From assembly GCA_017940955.1 (NCBI GenBank), contig JAGAXP010000164.1, positions 1-6,128 of the forward strand: a stretch of 6,128 nt of DNA, given 5' to 3'. The notes beneath the pieces were generated by a model. It ran no database searches and was not told the DNA's origin. It was given only the letters and a program-made list of their open reading frames with translations. The position numbers were made by a program, and so were the translations under genes. The first letter of the stretch is position 1; every line of letters begins with the position of its first letter. This DNA is from Oribacterium sp. GTDB taxonomy: Bacteria; Bacillota_A; Clostridia; Lachnospirales; Lachnospiraceae. Positions 5,705-6,128 of this stretch are shown in pieces.

Positions 5705-6128
5705 TTATTTCCTGATAACTTTACTGATATATGAAAAATATTCTCCAAGCTCCGGAAACTCTCCGTTCAGTATCTCCGCCGCCGCAATGATATATTTCCT
5801 GTGTTTCTCGATAATCTTCCTTGGCGCTCCGCTGTATTTTACAAGCTCCTTCATGGGAAGCTCGAGATTTGATCTCATCATGGAAAAGAAGGCTGGATTT
5901 TCAACCAGTACTGCCACCGAATCAGCGACAGCCCCCTTAGCCTTGGCTCCCTTCGGAGAACAGGCAACAACCTCAAAAAGAGAAAAGCCATAGGGCTCCA
6001 GCAGCGCCTGAACCTTATCTATCTCATCCTTTATAAAAAAATGACCTTTTTTTATTTCTTCGCTCCCGTCTTCTTTTATTTCTATGTTTTCTTCTTTTAT
6101 TCCAATGTTTTCATCCGTCATAATTCCC
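5705..6128 (-). CDS. sigI: RNA polymerase sigma factor SigI, C-terminal part (5' end outside window)
   Basis: The visible 138+ residues match the C-terminal, promoter -35 recognising part of SigI. Counting from the ATG at 6121, residues 28-80 carry the linker domain (FIKDEIDKVQALLEPYGFSL, then ACSPKG, like the SPKH segment of the family), and residues 86-131 carry the SigI helix-turn-helix (LPMKELVKYSGAP, then RKIIEKHRKYIIAAAEIL). Full SigI proteins are about 240-250 residues with a sigma region 2 domain first, which is absent here. The frame stays open to the window edge, and the ATG at 6121 has only GGGA 3 nt away, too close for a normal ribosome site. I therefore read it as the 3' part of a complete gene continuing to the right, not a short sigma. 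The segment before the linker domain is Glu/Lys-rich and contains a 7-residue duplication. Its anti-sigma gene follows directly. Confidence 0.88.
   Translation of the reverse strand, partial: GIMTDENIGIKEENIEIKEDGSEEIKKGHFFIKDEIDKVQALLEPYGFSLFEVVACSPKGAKAKGAVADSVAVLVENPAFFSMMRSNLELPMKELVKYSGAPRKIIEKHRKYIIAAAEILNGEFPELGEYFSYISKVIRK
6071..6112 (-). repeat. 21-bp tandem duplication inside sigI
   Basis: Two adjacent 21-bp units (6112-6092 and 6091-6071) agree at 19 of 21 bases and encode ENIGIKE then ENIEIKE. The length keeps the frame. It falls in the charged linker between the expected sigma region 2 (off the edge) and the C-terminal domain, where extra length is likely tolerated. Confidence 0.8.

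Noticed and set aside
5705..6121. A complete short sigma factor starting at the ATG at 6121
   Set aside because: Sigma region 2 is missing, the frame is open to the edge, and the nearest purine-rich stretch is too close to the ATG. A gene cut by the window edge is simpler.

Overview
The window looks like a chromosomal segment from a Gram-positive anaerobe of the Clostridia, most likely a gut or rumen Lachnospiraceae relative. This rests on a sigma-I/RsgI pair (a Firmicutes system), a flavin-only extracellular reductase lipoprotein of the kind common in gut Clostridia, strong AGGAGG-like ribosome binding sites, and a moderate-to-low G+C content. No rRNA, tRNA, CRISPR array, insertion sequence or phage gene is visible.

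Layout, left to right. (1) 1-864, minus strand: the first 288 codons of a membrane sensor that starts at TTG. It has a signal peptide, an extracytoplasmic SBP_bac_3-type solute-binding domain, and a transmembrane helix just before the window edge; its output domain lies outside. (2) 865-1117: an intergenic stretch holding a terminator for the next gene and a possible promoter for the sensor. (3) 1118-3139, minus strand: a 673-residue lipoprotein reductase with a covalent-FMN domain and a fumarate-reductase-like FAD domain. (4) 3140-3290: a divergent control region with a perfect 7+7 palindrome. (5) 3291-4034, plus strand: an RpiR/MurR-family regulator with an unusual SIS domain. (6) 4035-4266: a gap between convergent genes with a long terminator hairpin, a competing alternative stem, and a second G+C-rich hairpin. 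(7) 4267-5613, minus strand: an RsgI-type membrane anti-sigma factor. (8) 5705-6128, minus strand: the C-terminal part of its partner, sigma factor SigI, which runs off the right edge.

How the parts fit. The reductase and the RpiR regulator form a divergent pair, and the regulator probably controls the reductase, and perhaps itself, through the palindrome. The reductase has no heme motif, so its electrons should arrive through the FMN domain from a membrane flavin-transfer system encoded elsewhere. SigI and RsgI form the usual sigma-then-anti-sigma operon. RsgI keeps the Asn-Pro self-cleavage site but has no recognisable carbohydrate-binding module outside the cell, so its signal is unclear. 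The sensor at the left edge is a separate signalling gene with no visible link to the others.

The most interesting points are the degenerate ligand loops of the RpiR regulator beside a flavinylated reductase, the alternative RNA pairing at 4116-4200, and the unassigned C-terminal half of RsgI.
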